DNA of 5,990 nt from the NCBI GenBank assembly GCA_022567055.1, contig JADFHU010000382.1:1-5990 (forward strand), given 5' to 3'. Made by a program: the position numbers and the translations under genes. This DNA is from Planctomycetota bacterium (GTDB lineage: Bacteria > Planctomycetota > Phycisphaerae > Sedimentisphaerales > Anaerobacaceae). A model generated the notes under the pieces. The model did no database searches. It was not told the DNA's origin and worked only from the letters and a program-made list of their open reading frames with translations. The stretch's first letter is position 1. Each line of letters opens with the position of its first letter. Positions 5,416 through 5,990 of the stretch are shown in pieces.

Positions 5416-5990
5416 ATGAGTCAGAGAGTCGGCGTCATCCTGTCGGGCTGTGGCGTGTTTGATGGTTCCGAGGTCCACGAGGCGGTGGCCACCTTGGTGG
5501 CGCTGGACAGGCATGGCTTGGAAGCCGTCTGCCTGGCCCCGGACATCGAGCAGATGCACGTGGTCAATCATCTCAGCGGCCAGGTGATGGAGGGAGAGAA
5601 GCGCAACGTGTTGGTCGAATCCGCGCGCATCGCGCGAGGGCGTGTGTCCCCGCTAACGGCCGAGAGCGTCAAGGACCTGGCCGCCTTGATCTTGCCTGGT
5701 GGGTTCGGCGCGGCCAAGAACCTCTCTGACTATGCCGTCTCGGGTGTCAACATGAAGGTGAATGGAGAGGTACAGGCGGCCCTTCAAGAGGTCCATCGGG
5801 CCGGCAAACCTATCGCAGCCATCTGCATCTCTCCCGTCATCCTGGCCCGGATCTTTGGGAAGGAGTCGCCTAGACTGACGGTGGGGGCCGCGGGAGCCGA
5901 CGCCGAAAACTTGGAAGAGATGGGGGCATGCCATCAAGTCACTGAGCACGAACAGGTCGTCGTCGACGAGCGTCTGAACATGATAACCGG
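5416..5990 (+). CDS. elbB: Isoprenoid-associated glyoxalase ElbB, 3' end outside the window
   Basis: The 191 visible residues align by eye along their whole length with E. coli ElbB (217 residues), so some 25-30 C-terminal residues lie beyond the right edge. Shared landmarks are VGVILSGCGVFDGSEVHEAV (5-24), VNHLSG (50-55), ARIARG (70-75), LILPGGFGAAKNLS (91-104), GKPIAAICISP (130-140) and LEEMGA. ElbB is a class I glutamine amidotransferase-like protein of the DJ-1/PfpI superfamily. Cys137 is at the nucleophile-elbow position, and Glu19 is the conserved acidic partner near the N-terminus. E. coli ElbB has weak glyoxalase activity (glyoxal to glycolate without cofactor) and was named for enhancing lycopene production; the physiological role is unsettled. 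The ATG at 5416 has no good Shine-Dalgarno, which fits translational coupling to the zinc-ribbon gene ending at 5406. By eye this gene is more GC-rich at third codon positions than the cytochrome gene. Confidence 0.93.
   Translation, partial: MSQRVGVILSGCGVFDGSEVHEAVATLVALDRHGLEAVCLAPDIEQMHVVNHLSGQVMEGEKRNVLVESARIARGRVSPLTAESVKDLAALILPGGFGAAKNLSDYAVSGVNMKVNGEVQAALQEVHRAGKPIAAICISPVILARIFGKESPRLTVGAAGADAENLEEMGACHQVTEHEQVVVDERLNMIT

Overview
This looks like a chromosomal stretch from a Gram-negative-type heterotrophic bacterium of middling GC. It holds an envelope-anchored c-type cytochrome with a lipobox, an exported beta-propeller, a Tat-exported Gfo/Idh/MocA dehydrogenase, a TPR protein and ElbB. 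This repertoire, and the form of the cytochrome, propeller and dehydrogenase, resembles Planctomycetota/Verrucomicrobiota (PVC) genomes. That placement rests on remembered family resemblance, not on a phylogenetic marker, so it is weak.

Layout. Positions 1-969 (+) are the 3' part of a TPR protein built of 38-residue repeats, followed by a terminator-like hairpin. Positions 1027-1128 (-) hold a previously hidden remnant: the N-terminal ~30 residues of an IS200-type TnpA transposase, lying back to back with the start codon of a lipoprotein cytochrome c (1123-1608, +). Convergent to the cytochrome are two minus-strand genes, a Tat-exported Gfo/Idh/MocA oxidoreductase (4105-2789) and a secreted YncE-like beta-propeller (2702-1623), probably co-transcribed in that order.

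Positions 4106-5211 are a repeat-rich accessory stretch with only one plausible small gene. From left to right it contains a degenerate heptamer array (unit CAGTRRT), a small ribbon-helix-helix type antitoxin-like ORF on the minus strand, a 180-bp segment bounded by 25-bp near-perfect inverted repeats, a second 160-bp segment bounded by 19-bp inverted repeats, and a cluster of hairpins including a bidirectional terminator-like stem. The first inverted-repeat segment ends exactly where the conserved part of the antitoxin begins, which suggests a MITE-like insertion that replaced the antitoxin N-terminus.

Positions 5212-5990 (+) are a short operon: a 64-residue cysteine-rich zinc-ribbon protein and, 9 bp later, elbB (DJ-1/PfpI superfamily glyoxalase), cut by the right edge.

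How the genes may work together: the two minus-strand genes could belong to one exported catabolic function, and the cytochrome may be an unrelated neighbour or an electron carrier for it. The zinc ribbon and ElbB are likely co-expressed. I see no complete novel defence or mobile system. The items most worth following are the two MITE-like elements, the hairpin cluster and the zinc ribbon-ElbB pair.
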